64,000 nt of DNA from Sinorhizobium shofinae (GTDB taxonomy: Bacteria; Pseudomonadota; Alphaproteobacteria; Rhizobiales; Rhizobiaceae), in NCBI GenBank assembly GCA_001704765.1, contig MBFK01000198.1, forward strand, positions 1-64,000. Reading direction: 5' to 3'. This document shows positions 51,277 through 60,680 of the stretch, in pieces (position 1 is the stretch's first letter; each line of letters opens with the position of its first letter). The translations under genes and the position numbers were made by a program. The notes under the pieces were generated by a model, which saw only the letters and a list, made by a program, of their open reading frames with translations, made no database searches and was not told the DNA's origin.

Positions 51277-52302
51277 TCAGCGGTTCGTGTCGGACGATCG
51301 TGGCGGCGAAACGCCGATCCCGCGCCGGCTATGAAGCTTGGCTGTTTCGGACGGAGTCTGGCCGAAGGCGTCATGGTAGACCGCTGAAAACCGGCCCATA
51401 TGGGTGAAGCCCCAGGCACGCGCCACCTGCGCGATCGAGAGCGTATTGGCATCGTCGGAAAGGGCCTTGCGCACACCCTCCAGCCGCATCTGGCGCAGAA
51501 AATTCAAGGGCGTCGTGTCCTTGAACTGCTGGAAGGCCGTCTGCAGGGCGCGCACGCTCGTTCCTGCCTCCCGGGCGATATCGGCAACGCTCATGGGCTC
51601 AGCGATATTGGCAACCATATATTCGATCGCCTTTTTCAGGTTTCGAGGCATGGCGGGCGACATTGGCCGATGCAGGCGCGCGCTGTAGTTGTGGGGAACC
51701 GATTCAAGGATCATGACCATTGCTGCCTGGAAAAGGTGAGCGGTCGCCGTTGTGGAAACACGGTCTTCGTCTTCCACGTCGAAACAATCCCAGAGCAAGC
51801 TTCCGAGAGCGGCGAGCCGCGAACCGGCGGCTGAGTCCGTTTCCAAGGTCGCACAAAGGTCGATATCCCCCAGAACGGGGGCGTCAAGTAGCTGACTGAG
51901 CTGACCGACCATCGCTGATTTGTCGAAGGCGATGCCGATATGGCCGCGGTTCTCGTGAATTGTCAGCTTTTCGAAGCGCGCCATATTGCCGACCATCGCG
52001 GTCCCCGGGGTCGACAGAAGGCGTTTGCGGCCGACGTCGATCTCCATGGCGCTCGAATGGGGCAGGTAGAGCACGAACGCATCGGACGGCTGCGAGAATG
52101 TGACTTTCATGCCCGAATTGCACATGCCTGCCCAGATGCTGAAGGGCCCGGCAGAATAGTGCCGATCCTCGACCGAGATATGCCCGCCCCGTTCCAAGGG
52201 TTCAACCTTGGCGGGTGACAAAGTCCTTGCATAGTGCTCGGACATTTCGTCGGCATCTGCTTTGACTATGCGAAATGCCGGGCGACGAGGGACGTACCTC
52301 AT
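51277..52302 (-). CDS. AraC-family transcriptional regulator
   Basis: The 341-residue regulator has an N-terminal ligand/effector domain of the AraC_binding_2 kind (residues 15-200) and a C-terminal double HTH (EPMSVADIAREAGTSVRALQ and LSIAQVARAWGFTHMGRFSA) ending in the FGQTPSE motif. The ATG at 52302 gives the normal length. It precedes the Tad-like genes by ~200 bases on the same strand, so they may be its target, but this is conjecture. Confidence 0.88.
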   Translation of the reverse strand: MRYVPRRPAFRIVKADADEMSEHYARTLSPAKVEPLERGGHISVEDRHYSAGPFSIWAGMCNSGMKVTFSQPSDAFVLYLPHSSAMEIDVGRKRLLSTPGTAMVGNMARFEKLTIHENRGHIGIAFDKSAMVGQLSQLLDAPVLGDIDLCATLETDSAAGSRLAALGSLLWDCFDVEDEDRVSTTATAHLFQAAMVMILESVPHNYSARLHRPMSPAMPRNLKKAIEYMVANIAEPMSVADIAREAGTSVRALQTAFQQFKDTTPLNFLRQMRLEGVRKALSDDANTLSIAQVARAWGFTHMGRFSAVYHDAFGQTPSETAKLHSRRGIGVSPPRSSDTNR

Positions 52303-52639
52303 CTAGGTTCCAAAAAGATGCAGGCGCTGTGCAGGGTAGCGCCCTGTCTGGCATATTTGCGTATCAGGTTCACGCCACCTCCCTTTCAAGGCCGCTTGCC
52401 GCGCCCGCAATTGTAGTACAATTAAGCGTATATTAGCTTTGTCGTAAACGGATATGTGAAGCCAGCTATCCAAAAAACGAAAAAAGCAGCCGGATTTCGC
52501 AAAAATAGGTGAATGCGTCGCCTGGGGGAAAGCTTCTCGCTTACAGGTCGCCGGTACTGCGAACGAGATTCCAATCTTGCGCTAAGGCGACCAGCGGCGC
52601 AGGCAAGCGGACAATTGAACGACCCGGCTCTTGGGCCTG

Positions 52640-52916
52640 CGGGTCATTAGATCTTGGAAGCGAGATCATCGAGAGTGCCTTGAGCCGCAACTGCGCACCG
52701 GTGGAGAAAACGCTTTTTCGATCTGATGGGGCCGGCATCAACGTGGCGTTGCACGTCGCTACCGGCTATTCCAGCCCGTCACAGCTCTCAACTCCCTAGT
52801 TCGACAAGATCAAACCGCAGCTTCGTACCGCTCCAAGGCGCGACGACAAGCAGAAACGATCGTTCGTACCATCCTGGGCCTGGGGCAGGGCTTGGGCGTT
52901 GCGACGACGGCCATGG
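52640..52916 (+). pseudogene. Frameshifted remnant of an EAL-domain (cyclic-di-GMP phosphodiesterase) gene
   Basis: Translation shows ordered pieces of an EAL domain spread over frames. From 52650 LDLGSEIIESALSR and then GINVALHVATGYSSPSQL match the consensus LELEITESAL and VALDDFGTGYSSLSQL; a TAG at 52797 follows, then FDKIK in the same frame, RSFVPLQG in another frame, DDKQK, and finally TIVRTILGLGQGLGVATTA. The paired catalytic aspartates of DDFGTG are lost (HVATG). At least two frame changes and a stop occur, so it cannot be functional. Upstream bases from 52509 may be further remnants. No GGDEF part is recognised. It lies in an otherwise empty ~950-base gap (52303-53251). Confidence 0.75.
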
Positions 52917-53251
52917 CGGGGCGCCCGACAGGGCAGCGGAGCCCGACTCACCTGGAGCCGACCAGTCCGCTAGCCGCAATCTTCTCCCATACGGCAAGCA
53001 TTGATGGTGACCACCTAACTATCCCAGACGGATAGCGTCGTCATCGGGATAGGCCGTGCGCTATGCGGATACTGGAGAGCTTGTTTCCATATGTCTTTTG
53101 TAAGCCGTCCGACATATTCAAGGAAGTCGTAAAATTAAATTGAAAACTACTCTCGCCGGCACCGGGTTCTACTGAACGTGGTGTCGTGCGGGGCAATCTA
53201 GGCGCTTGGGTGATGAACGCAGGACGCCCGAAAATGTGGGAACGAGGACGA

Positions 53252-53698
53252 ATGCAGGTCAGACCGAACAAGAAAGAACCCCGTGCGATCGACATACATG
53301 TAGGCAACCGCATCCGCTTGCGCCGATTGGCCTTGGATTGGAGTCAAACAAGGCTCGGCGAGGCGCTCGACGTCAGTTTCCAGCAGGTGCAGAAATACGA
53401 AAAGGGCCTGAACCGCGTTGGGGCGAGCCGCCTCCAGCGTGCTGCCGAGGTCCTGAGCGTGCCGGTGTCCTATTTCTTCGAAGGTGGCGCAGAATCCTCG
53501 AATGGCACGCAGCAGAATGCCGCGGTGACCTCCAGTGATGAGATGCTGCATTTCCTTGCGACCGAGGAGGGCGTGGCTCTCAATCGGGCCTTCGCCCGGC
53601 TCAGCGATCCGCAGGTCCGCCGGAAGATCGTGGCGCTCGTAAAGGCCTTGGCGGCCCCTGAAGCCGCACCGACCCCAGCGATGGCCTTCGAGGAATAG
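53252..53698 (+). CDS. XRE-family transcriptional regulator
   Basis: The 148-residue protein has a Cro/C1-type HTH (residues ~15-72: VGNRIRLRRLALDWSQTRLG, then SFQQVQKYEKGLNRVGASRL) and a C-terminal ~75-residue domain of unknown role. This architecture is common in rhizobial stress and symbiosis regulators. ATG 53252 has a GAGG site and gives the usual MQVRPNKKEP start; the frame is open to 53186. It converges with the RND gene. Targets unknown. Confidence 0.87.
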   Translation: MQVRPNKKEPRAIDIHVGNRIRLRRLALDWSQTRLGEALDVSFQQVQKYEKGLNRVGASRLQRAAEVLSVPVSYFFEGGAESSNGTQQNAAVTSSDEMLHFLATEEGVALNRAFARLSDPQVRRKIVALVKALAAPEAAPTPAMAFEE

Positions 53699-53800
53699 AA
53701 CCATTGGCCGCGGGCCGATCACAGCATTGTCGAGCCGCAGCGCGCGATAGAAGACGCGCACCGTAAGGCAGGTTTTTGGCCCAACCTGGGTGGGGCCTTT

Positions 53801-53826
53801 GCCGCCGCGACACTGGGCGCGGCGGC
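53801..53826. terminator. GC-rich hairpin between converging XRE and RND genes
   Basis: GCCGCCGCG (53801-53809) and CGCGGCGGC (53818-53826) form a perfect 9-bp stem with an 8-base loop in the 142-base convergent gap. It has no T-tract; a two-way terminator role is plausible only by position. Confidence 0.4.
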
Positions 53827-53840
53827 GGCAACCGTGCAAA

Positions 53841-56800
53841 TCATTCGGCCGCAATCGGTGCGGGGTAGGCGGCGCCCTCCTCGGCCGCCTCCTTGCGCGG
53901 CTCCGCGGCTTCGGCCTCCGGCTCGCGTGCCTTAGGCTCCCTGCCGAAGAACAGGGCGTAGCCGGCCGGCAGCACCAGGATCGTCAGCACCGTTGCAACA
54001 AGGATGCCGCCCATCATCGCATAGGCAAGCGGTCCCCAGAACACGCCGCGCGAGATCGGGATCAGCGCGACCACAGCGGTCAGCGCCGTCAGCACGATCG
54101 GCCGGAAGCGCCGTACCGCCGCGCCGATGATCGCCTCGGAGCGCTGCATGCCCGCCGCAATGTCCTGGTCGATCTGGTCGACGAGGATAATTGAATTGCG
54201 GATGATGATGCCGAGCAGCGCGATGACGCCGAGAATGGCGACGAAGCCAAAGGGGGCGCCGCTGAGGAGCAAGGCCGCAGCCGCACCAATGATGCCGAGC
54301 GGCCCGGTCGCGAGCACCAGCATCGACTTGCCGAAGTGCTGGAGCTGCGCCATCAGCAGGATGACGATGATGAGCAGCATGATCGGGGCCTTGGCAGCGA
54401 TAGACGCCTGGCTCTCCGCACTGTCCTCTGCCCCGCCCTGGATCTCGACCTTGTAGCTCGGGGCAAGACCGTCCCTCAGACCCTGCAGTTCGTTATAGAG
54501 CTGCATGGTCACGTCGTTCGGCTGGATGCCGTCCGGCAGCGTTGCGCGCACGGTGATGGTCGGCAGGCGATCGCGCCGCCATTCGATGCCCTGCTCCATG
54601 ACGGGAACCACTTTGGCCACCTGGGAAACCGGCACAAAGCTACCGAAATCCGTCGGCACATAGACCGAGTTGACGGCCGAAAGCAGCTGGCGGTTGCCAT
54701 CCGGCTCGCGCGCCACGATCGAGACGGTTTCTTCGCCGTCGCGGAAATCGTCGAGCGGCACGCCGGACATTGCCGCCTGCAGCATCTGGCGGATGCGCTG
54801 CGAAGTGACGCCGAGGGCGCGGGCGCGGTCCTGGTCGATCACCAGCTTCATCGCCGGCACGGGCTCCAACCAGTCGTCATGGACCGCTCCGAGCAACGGA
54901 TTTTGGTAGAACTTCGCCTTCACCTGATCGGCAATACGGCGCACCTCCTGGCGATCCGGCCCCATGACCCGGATCTGCACTGGCCAGCCGGTCGGCGGGC
55001 CGAGGAAGAGGCGGTCGACCTTGGCGCGGATCGATGGGAAATCTGCAGCGAGGATCGTGCGCAACTTGACGATCAGCCTTTCGCGGGCGGGCTCGTCCTT
55101 CGCCATGACGAGGAGTTGCGCGAAGTTCGGATTGCGAAGCTGCTGGTCGAGCGGCAGGAAGAAGCGCGGTATGCCTTCGCCGATATAGGTGGCGATGAAG
55201 CGCTTGTCCTCGTCGTCCATCATGCGCGTCTCGAGCGCCTTGGCCTGCCTTTCGACTTCCTTGATGCTCGTGCCTTCCGGCAGCCAGAGATCGACCAGGA
55301 TCTCCGGCCGCGAGGACTGCGGGAAGAAGTTCTTCGGAATGAACTGGAACGCCCATAGGCTCGCCATGAAGGTTGCGAGCGTCATGACAAGCACGATGAC
55401 GCGGTGGCGCACGGCCCAGCCGACGGTCGCCCGGAGACGCCGGTAGAAGCGGGTGTCAAATGCGTCGTGATGGCTGCCCGCATGGTGGCGCTGTTTCAGG
55501 ATCATGTAGCCGAGCCAGGGGGTGAAGTAGACCGCCACGAACCACGACACGACGAGCGCTATGCCGACGACGTAGAAGAGCGAACGGACATATTCGCCCG
55601 CAGTCGATTCCGCAAAGCCGACGGGGATGAAGCCGGCCGTAGTGATCAGCGTGCCCGTCAGCATCGGAAAGGCGGTGGAGGAATAGGCAAAGCTCGCTGC
55701 CTCGATTTTCACCAGCCCTTCCTCGAGCTTCCGCTCCATCAGCTCCACAACGATCATCGCGTCATCGACGAGCAGCCCGAGCGCAATGATAAGCGCCCCG
55801 AGCGAGATGCGCTGCAGGTCGATGCCGAGCTCGTACATGATCGCGAAGGTGGCGGCGAGCACCAGCGGGATGGCGATGGCGATCACCAGACCCGAGCGCC
55901 AGCCGATCGACAGGAAAGAGACGACGAGCACGATGATCAACGCCTCGACGAGCGCATGGCTGAATTCGCTGATCGCGTCGGTGACGACTTCCGGCTGATT
56001 GGAGATCTGTTCGACCGATATGCCATAGGGAAGGGAGGACTCGAAGCGCTCATAGGTCGCCTCCACCGCCTTGCCGACATCGGTGACCTTGAAGCCCTTG
56101 GCCATGACAACGCCGATCTGCACGCTGTCGTGGCCGTTGAAGCGAAACTTGCGCGAATATGGATCTTCGAGCCCCGAGGTGACAGTCGCGATGTCGGCAA
56201 GCCGGATCGTCTCATTGCCGGCGCGCAGCCTCAGCTCGCGGATATCCTCGGCACGCCCGACATCACCGTCGACGGAAATGCGAACCGAGCGGGCGCTCGT
56301 CTCGACGGTGCCGGCGGGATCGACATTATTTTGCCCGGCGACGGCGTTGCGCAGGTCATTGAGGGTCAACCCGCGGGCGGCGAGCAGCTTGGAAGAAACA
56401 TCGATGTAGATCTTCTGCGGCTGGTCGCCGAGAATGACAACCTTCTCAACGCCCGGCGTCGTCAAGAGCATGTCGCGGCCTTCGGTCGCGAAGCGCTTCA
56501 ATTCGGGATAGCTGTAGCCGTCGCCGCTGATTGCGTGGAGCGTGATGAAAGTATCGCCGAATTCGTCGTTGAAATAGGGGCCGAGGACGCCGTCCGGCAG
56601 TTCATTGGCAATGTCCCCCACCTTCTTTCGCACCTGGTAGAAGGCATCGGCAACCTCGTCCGCGTTCGTGTCGCCTTCGATCTGCAAGGTGATGACGGCG
56701 CTGCCGGCGCGGGTGTAGGAGCGGACAAAATCGAGATGCGGCGTTTCCTGCAGCTTGCGCTCGATCTTGTTGACGACCTGGTCCTGCATCTCTTCGATCG

Positions 56801-56993
56801 AGGCGCCGGGCCAGAGGGCCTGCACGACCATGGTGCGGAAGGTGAACTCCGGATCTTCGCGCTGTCCCATGCGAGCGAGGCCGAGTGCGCCGGTGATGAT
56901 GATCAGCGCAAACAGGAAACGCGCGATGCTCGGATGACCGATCGCCCAGCGCGAGAGATTGAACGGTTTCTTGTCCCCGGTAGAGGCGTGCAT
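53841..56993 (-). CDS. RND-family efflux transporter, inner-membrane pump
   Basis: The 1050-residue pump has the RND layout: TM1 (~20-40), large periplasmic loop, TM2-6 with GLLVDDAMIVVELMERKL (TM4, paired aspartates), second loop and TM8-12 with IIIRNSIILVDQI (TM10, where arginine replaces the usual lysine). RISLGALIIALG and the MGQREDPEF start are those of the ABC-independent multidrug RND group distinct from AcrB. The C-terminal ~30 residues are unusually acidic and alanine-rich. It follows its adaptor gene by 26 bases; TetR-adaptor-pump form one operon. Confidence 0.92.
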   Translation of the reverse strand: MHASTGDKKPFNLSRWAIGHPSIARFLFALIIITGALGLARMGQREDPEFTFRTMVVQALWPGASIEEMQDQVVNKIERKLQETPHLDFVRSYTRAGSAVITLQIEGDTNADEVADAFYQVRKKVGDIANELPDGVLGPYFNDEFGDTFITLHAISGDGYSYPELKRFATEGRDMLLTTPGVEKVVILGDQPQKIYIDVSSKLLAARGLTLNDLRNAVAGQNNVDPAGTVETSARSVRISVDGDVGRAEDIRELRLRAGNETIRLADIATVTSGLEDPYSRKFRFNGHDSVQIGVVMAKGFKVTDVGKAVEATYERFESSLPYGISVEQISNQPEVVTDAISEFSHALVEALIIVLVVSFLSIGWRSGLVIAIAIPLVLAATFAIMYELGIDLQRISLGALIIALGLLVDDAMIVVELMERKLEEGLVKIEAASFAYSSTAFPMLTGTLITTAGFIPVGFAESTAGEYVRSLFYVVGIALVVSWFVAVYFTPWLGYMILKQRHHAGSHHDAFDTRFYRRLRATVGWAVRHRVIVLVMTLATFMASLWAFQFIPKNFFPQSSRPEILVDLWLPEGTSIKEVERQAKALETRMMDDEDKRFIATYIGEGIPRFFLPLDQQLRNPNFAQLLVMAKDEPARERLIVKLRTILAADFPSIRAKVDRLFLGPPTGWPVQIRVMGPDRQEVRRIADQVKAKFYQNPLLGAVHDDWLEPVPAMKLVIDQDRARALGVTSQRIRQMLQAAMSGVPLDDFRDGEETVSIVAREPDGNRQLLSAVNSVYVPTDFGSFVPVSQVAKVVPVMEQGIEWRRDRLPTITVRATLPDGIQPNDVTMQLYNELQGLRDGLAPSYKVEIQGGAEDSAESQASIAAKAPIMLLIIVILLMAQLQHFGKSMLVLATGPLGIIGAAAALLLSGAPFGFVAILGVIALLGIIIRNSIILVDQIDQDIAAGMQRSEAIIGAAVRRFRPIVLTALTAVVALIPISRGVFWGPLAYAMMGGILVATVLTILVLPAGYALFFGREPKAREPEAEAAEPRKEAAEEGAAYPAPIAAE

Positions 56994-57019
56994 CGGCGTC
57001 TTTCCGTTCTGCTGATTGG

Positions 57020-58159
57020 CTAGCGGACGATTTCGCGCGTTTCGGCGCGAGCGGACTGCTGCTGGGCTACGGGCAGCTTGACCTTCAGGTCTTCGGCCAT
57101 GAACTGCGTGCCGGCCGCGACGACGAGATCGCCTGGCCGCAGCCCCGCGGCGACGCGCACCTGATCGCCGGCATAATCGGCGAGCCTGACGGGGCGGGTA
57201 TGCACGGTCGAGGCGCTGCGATCGACCACCCAGACGATGTCCTTGCCGTCCTTCTGCGCAAGCGCGCTCAAGGGAATGGAGACGAGGGTCTCGGAATTGG
57301 CGGCAGTCGTCTCGACGGTTGCGGTCATGCCGAGCAGGATGCGCGGATCGTTGGTGAGGCTGATGCGCACCGAGAATGTCCGAGATTGCCGATCTGCGCT
57401 GCCGGAGACTTCACGCACATGGCCGCCGAGAGCGAGCATGTCGTTAGACCAGAAGCGCGCCTTTACTGCCTTGCCCGGCTTGAACTCGGCAATATCCAGT
57501 TCCGGAACGGCAACTTCGATTTCCTTCTCGCCGTCGATGGCGACGGTCACGACCGGCGTACCGGTGCCGACGACCTGGCCGACATCGGCATTGATCGCCG
57601 TCACGATGCCGCTCTGGTCCGACTTGAGATCCGCATAGGCAACTTGGTTCTTCGCCTGGCTCAGGCTAGAGGCGGCCGCGTCGCGCGTGGAGATCGCCTG
57701 ATCGTAGAGGAGAGCCGCCTGGTCCAGCTCAGCCTTGGAAGAGAACGATTTGGTGAAGAGCTGCGCGGCCCGCTCTTTCGTCAGGGACGTCGTCTGCACC
57801 TGCTTTTCGGCGGCGAAGAGGGTTGCCTCGGCGCTTCTTACGGCAAGCTGGTAGTCCGTCGGGTCGAGGCGAGCGAGAAGATCGCCCGGCTTCACGCGGT
57901 CACCGACATTGACGAGCCGTTCGGTGATCTTGCCGCCGACACGAAAGCCGAGATTCATCTCCGTGCGTGCCCTCACTACACCGGCATAGTCGAGCCGGCG
58001 CGCCTCACCCGTGCCGACAATCTCGACTACCTTGACCGGCCGTATGGTCTCCTTCGTTTCCGCCTTTTCCTCCGCGCAGCCGGAGAGCACGGCGGCAAAG
58101 GTGATCATGGCCAGAACATGGGCAACGATCGGCCGGTTGAAAGCTCTCGGTGAAAACAT
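57020..58159 (-). CDS. RND efflux periplasmic adaptor lipoprotein
   Basis: The 379-residue adaptor has a lipoprotein signal with the lipobox LSGC (about residues 25-28), then a biotinyl-lipoyl-like domain (NLGFRVGGKITERLVNVGD, RVKPGDLLARLDPTDYQLAV), a short coiled coil (about 90-150) and beta-barrel domains. ATG 58159 has AGGAGT upstream; the longer open frame has no site and would hide the signal peptide. It lies between a TetR gene and the pump gene. Confidence 0.92.
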   Translation of the reverse strand: MFSPRAFNRPIVAHVLAMITFAAVLSGCAEEKAETKETIRPVKVVEIVGTGEARRLDYAGVVRARTEMNLGFRVGGKITERLVNVGDRVKPGDLLARLDPTDYQLAVRSAEATLFAAEKQVQTTSLTKERAAQLFTKSFSSKAELDQAALLYDQAISTRDAAASSLSQAKNQVAYADLKSDQSGIVTAINADVGQVVGTGTPVVTVAIDGEKEIEVAVPELDIAEFKPGKAVKARFWSNDMLALGGHVREVSGSADRQSRTFSVRISLTNDPRILLGMTATVETTAANSETLVSIPLSALAQKDGKDIVWVVDRSASTVHTRPVRLADYAGDQVRVAAGLRPGDLVVAAGTQFMAEDLKVKLPVAQQQSARAETREIVR

Positions 58160-58200
58160 CGTTCGCACTCCTGATCCCGGTATTGGCGGCGCGGCCGCTC

Positions 58201-58818
58201 TTATTTCTTTAGCGCTCTGAGGGCGAATTCGATCAGCTCGTCGGGTGTTGGGCGATTTTCCTTCGCAAGACACTGGGCGACAATCTGCGGGTGACAGAGG
58301 GTCACGATGCTCGCACCGAAGCATCGGGCGGCAACCTCCGCATCCTGTTCGGCGAATTCGCCGGCCTCGATGCCCTCGCCAATGATGCCGGCCAGCAGTC
58401 TATCGATGCGGTCGATGTGTTTCTGGATGACGTGCCAGTCCCGTTCGATCGCCACGACGACCATCTCATGGACCTTCTGCTCATCCAGCATGGTTTCCAC
58501 TGTGAGCTGGTGCTGTGCGTGCACGTAACGCCTCAAGCGGTCGGTGGCGCTCAAAGGGAGGCGGGAAATCTCGTAGGCCTGCTGATAGCTCGCTGCGAGC
58601 ATGCGGTCGCAAAGTGCCTGGTGGATTTCCGTCTTCGAGGCGAAGAAGCGGTATATATTGGCGGGGGACATGTCGAGGTCACGGGCAATGTCGGCCACAT
58701 TCGTCTTGCTGTAGCCGTAGTGCCGGAAAAGGCGCTCGGCGGATTCGAGAATCCGCGCGATGTTTTCCTGCCTGGTCGCGTCGATGCTGCTGTCTGCGGG
58801 GTCGGTCATGGGCTGCAT
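58201..58818 (-). CDS. TetR-family transcriptional regulator of the efflux operon
   Basis: The 205-residue repressor has the TetR_N HTH (residues 18-64: RILESAERLFRHYGYSKTNV, ADIARDLDMSPANIYRFFAS) and a helical ligand-binding C-terminal domain. It is first in the leftward TetR-adaptor-pump unit, 41 bases before the adaptor gene, and a palindrome lies just upstream of its start. It likely represses its own operon until a pump substrate binds. The start could also be the ATG three codons later (58809). Confidence 0.9.
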   Translation of the reverse strand: MQPMTDPADSSIDATRQENIARILESAERLFRHYGYSKTNVADIARDLDMSPANIYRFFASKTEIHQALCDRMLAASYQQAYEISRLPLSATDRLRRYVHAQHQLTVETMLDEQKVHEMVVVAIERDWHVIQKHIDRIDRLLAGIIGEGIEAGEFAEQDAEVAARCFGASIVTLCHPQIVAQCLAKENRPTPDELIEFALRALKK

Positions 58819-58828
58819 TTCTGATGAG

Positions 58829-58850
58829 TGACGATTTTCGAATTTCGTCA
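58829..58850. promoter_or_regulatory. Palindromic operator upstream of the TetR-adaptor-pump operon
   Basis: A 22-base imperfect palindrome with arms TGACGA and TCGTCA around a TTCGAA core pairs 9 of 11 positions. It lies 11 bases upstream of the TetR gene start, the usual place for an autoregulatory TetR operator. Confidence 0.6.
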
Positions 58851-59017
58851 GTCATAATCCGATAGACGTAACTTGTCAATCGGCGTATGCCGTGACCCGC
58901 GCTGCCAACCAGGGGTCTTCGATGTCATTCAATGAAGAGAGGCTCAGACGCAATCGCGAGCAAGAAGGCGCGATCGGCTTTGGCCGTAAGGGGGCAGAAG
59001 TGTCGTTTTAATCCGCT

Positions 59018-60553
59018 CTAGAGGACGAAATAGCCCTTCTGTAGCGTGACGGCGTCGTCCAGGTGGATAGCGAAGTCGCCCTGCTTGTCGCCGTTCACGT
59101 CGCCATAGATGTAGGTGTCGGAAGCCTGACGGACATAGCGCAATTCGCCCTTCTTGCCACCGAAGCCGGCGGTTCCGATGAATATGAAAGCCTGGTCGCC
59201 AGCAAGAGTCGTATCGGCGTCGATCGCCGAAAGGTCGATTCTGTCACTCTCAGAGGTGAAAAAGTCGAATATCGTGTCACGACCGGCCGAAGCGACAGTG
59301 CTCTCCGCCGTTGTCCGAAATACAAACGTATCGGCGCCCGTACCACCGGTCAGCTTATCTGCTCCGGCGCCGCCGTCGAGCACGTCATTACCGGACTCCC
59401 CGTAAAGGGTATCATTGCTGCTGCCACCATTAATTCTGTCCGCGCCGGCACCCCCGTAAAGCAAGTCGTTGCCGGAATCGCCGTTGAGCACATCATCGCC
59501 GCTATATCCCCACAGCCAGTTGGCTGCCTGATTGCCGGTGATTGTGTCGCTAGCGGAGCCCCCCTTGACGTTTTCGATCAGAGAACGCGTGTCGCCATGG
59601 TAGAGAAGTGCATTGTAGATGTTGCCTGAGGCGAATCCGTTGTTGGGACCGCCACCGAGCCAGGCAAGCTGGTCGGCGCTGAAGGTTGAGGCCTTGCCGG
59701 GTCGCAGATCCACCTTTAGCCCTTCATTGTAGGCGGTAAGATCGTAGGTATCGTTGCCACCGCCGTCCCATATGGTCGCGAAGATCCGGTTGGCACCAGG
59801 AGAGATGCCTATCGAGCCGTTGACGAGCGTGGCGCCGCTGCTGGGCGTCCATTTGTAGACCGTGTTGCCACTATTGGTGCTGAAATCCGCGCCGTACATT
59901 TCCTGCAGTGCTGCGATGTCGGCCATCATGAAAGTCTGTGGCGCGCCATACTGTTCGTAGTAGTAGCCGTCGCCTCCGACATAGCCGCGGTAGGTCATGA
60001 TCGAATATTCGATCGAGTCGTATTGCGTTGGCAGAGGTCCGAACCTGCCCTCCGTCTCATGACCATGTTTCAATCCAAGTGCATGACCGAGCTCGTGCAG
60101 CAGCGTGTGCCACGCGTAGTTACCGGCAACCGGGTTGCGATAGTCGTAGACCGTGCCGGCATAGGCGGTGCCGAACCAGATATCCCCTCCTGATGCAGAG
60201 GTAGTCGGGTAATAGGCCCAGGCCGTATCGGGCGCGTTCGACTGCGCGAACCGAACCGTCGCGCTGGATGCGCTTCCGGAGGTAAAGTTGGCGTTGGTGA
60301 AGCCCTCGACGGAAAAGCCGTCATTGGCGGCCGAGCCGAAGCTTTGCTCCATCGCGAAGAGCGCGGCGTTTATCTGCGCCTGCGAGACCGCGGCGAACCC
60401 GTCGTTCTTCTCGCCGCTATAGCTATAACTGCTGCTCGACGTCGGAAAGGCGTAGGTGATCGCGCCGCTCCAAGCCGAACCCGACAGCACGCCATCGATC
60501 AGACTATTGCCCGTGGTATTCACGGTTTTGACGGTTTTACCGGTGCCGCTCAT
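59018..60553 (-). CDS. Serralysin-type RTX metalloprotease (M10), type I secreted
   Basis: The 511-residue protein has the metzincin zinc motif HELGHALGLKH (His153, Glu154, His157, His163) and the Met-turn SIMTYRGY (Met186, Tyr188), followed by a peptidase M10 C-terminal domain with RTX nonapeptide repeats from about residue 345 (GYSGDDVLNGDSGNDLLYGG, GESGNDVLDGGAGADKLTGG) and a C-terminal secretion region ending GYFVL. No N-terminal signal peptide is expected or seen; export is by a type I ABC system, but none is encoded here. The calcium-binding repeats fold outside the cell. Confidence 0.92.
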   Translation of the reverse strand: MSGTGKTVKTVNTTGNSLIDGVLSGSAWSGAITYAFPTSSSSYSYSGEKNDGFAAVSQAQINAALFAMEQSFGSAANDGFSVEGFTNANFTSGSASSATVRFAQSNAPDTAWAYYPTTSASGGDIWFGTAYAGTVYDYRNPVAGNYAWHTLLHELGHALGLKHGHETEGRFGPLPTQYDSIEYSIMTYRGYVGGDGYYYEQYGAPQTFMMADIAALQEMYGADFSTNSGNTVYKWTPSSGATLVNGSIGISPGANRIFATIWDGGGNDTYDLTAYNEGLKVDLRPGKASTFSADQLAWLGGGPNNGFASGNIYNALLYHGDTRSLIENVKGGSASDTITGNQAANWLWGYSGDDVLNGDSGNDLLYGGAGADRINGGSSNDTLYGESGNDVLDGGAGADKLTGGTGADTFVFRTTAESTVASAGRDTIFDFFTSESDRIDLSAIDADTTLAGDQAFIFIGTAGFGGKKGELRYVRQASDTYIYGDVNGDKQGDFAIHLDDAVTLQKGYFVL

Positions 60554-60680
60554 GCCAAATTCCCATCAGAAAAGCGCAGGGGCCATTGCCTGGGCTACAA
60601 AAAACGCAGATCGTGCCGGCGACGATAAGCTCTGAATGCCTACGATTGTCGTAACGAGTTCAATAAGATTGGAGAGTATC

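Noticed and set aside
55404..57023. A 539-codon plus-strand frame opposite the RND pump gene
   Set aside because: Composition is low-complexity charged residues without domains; the minus strand has the intact RND pump.
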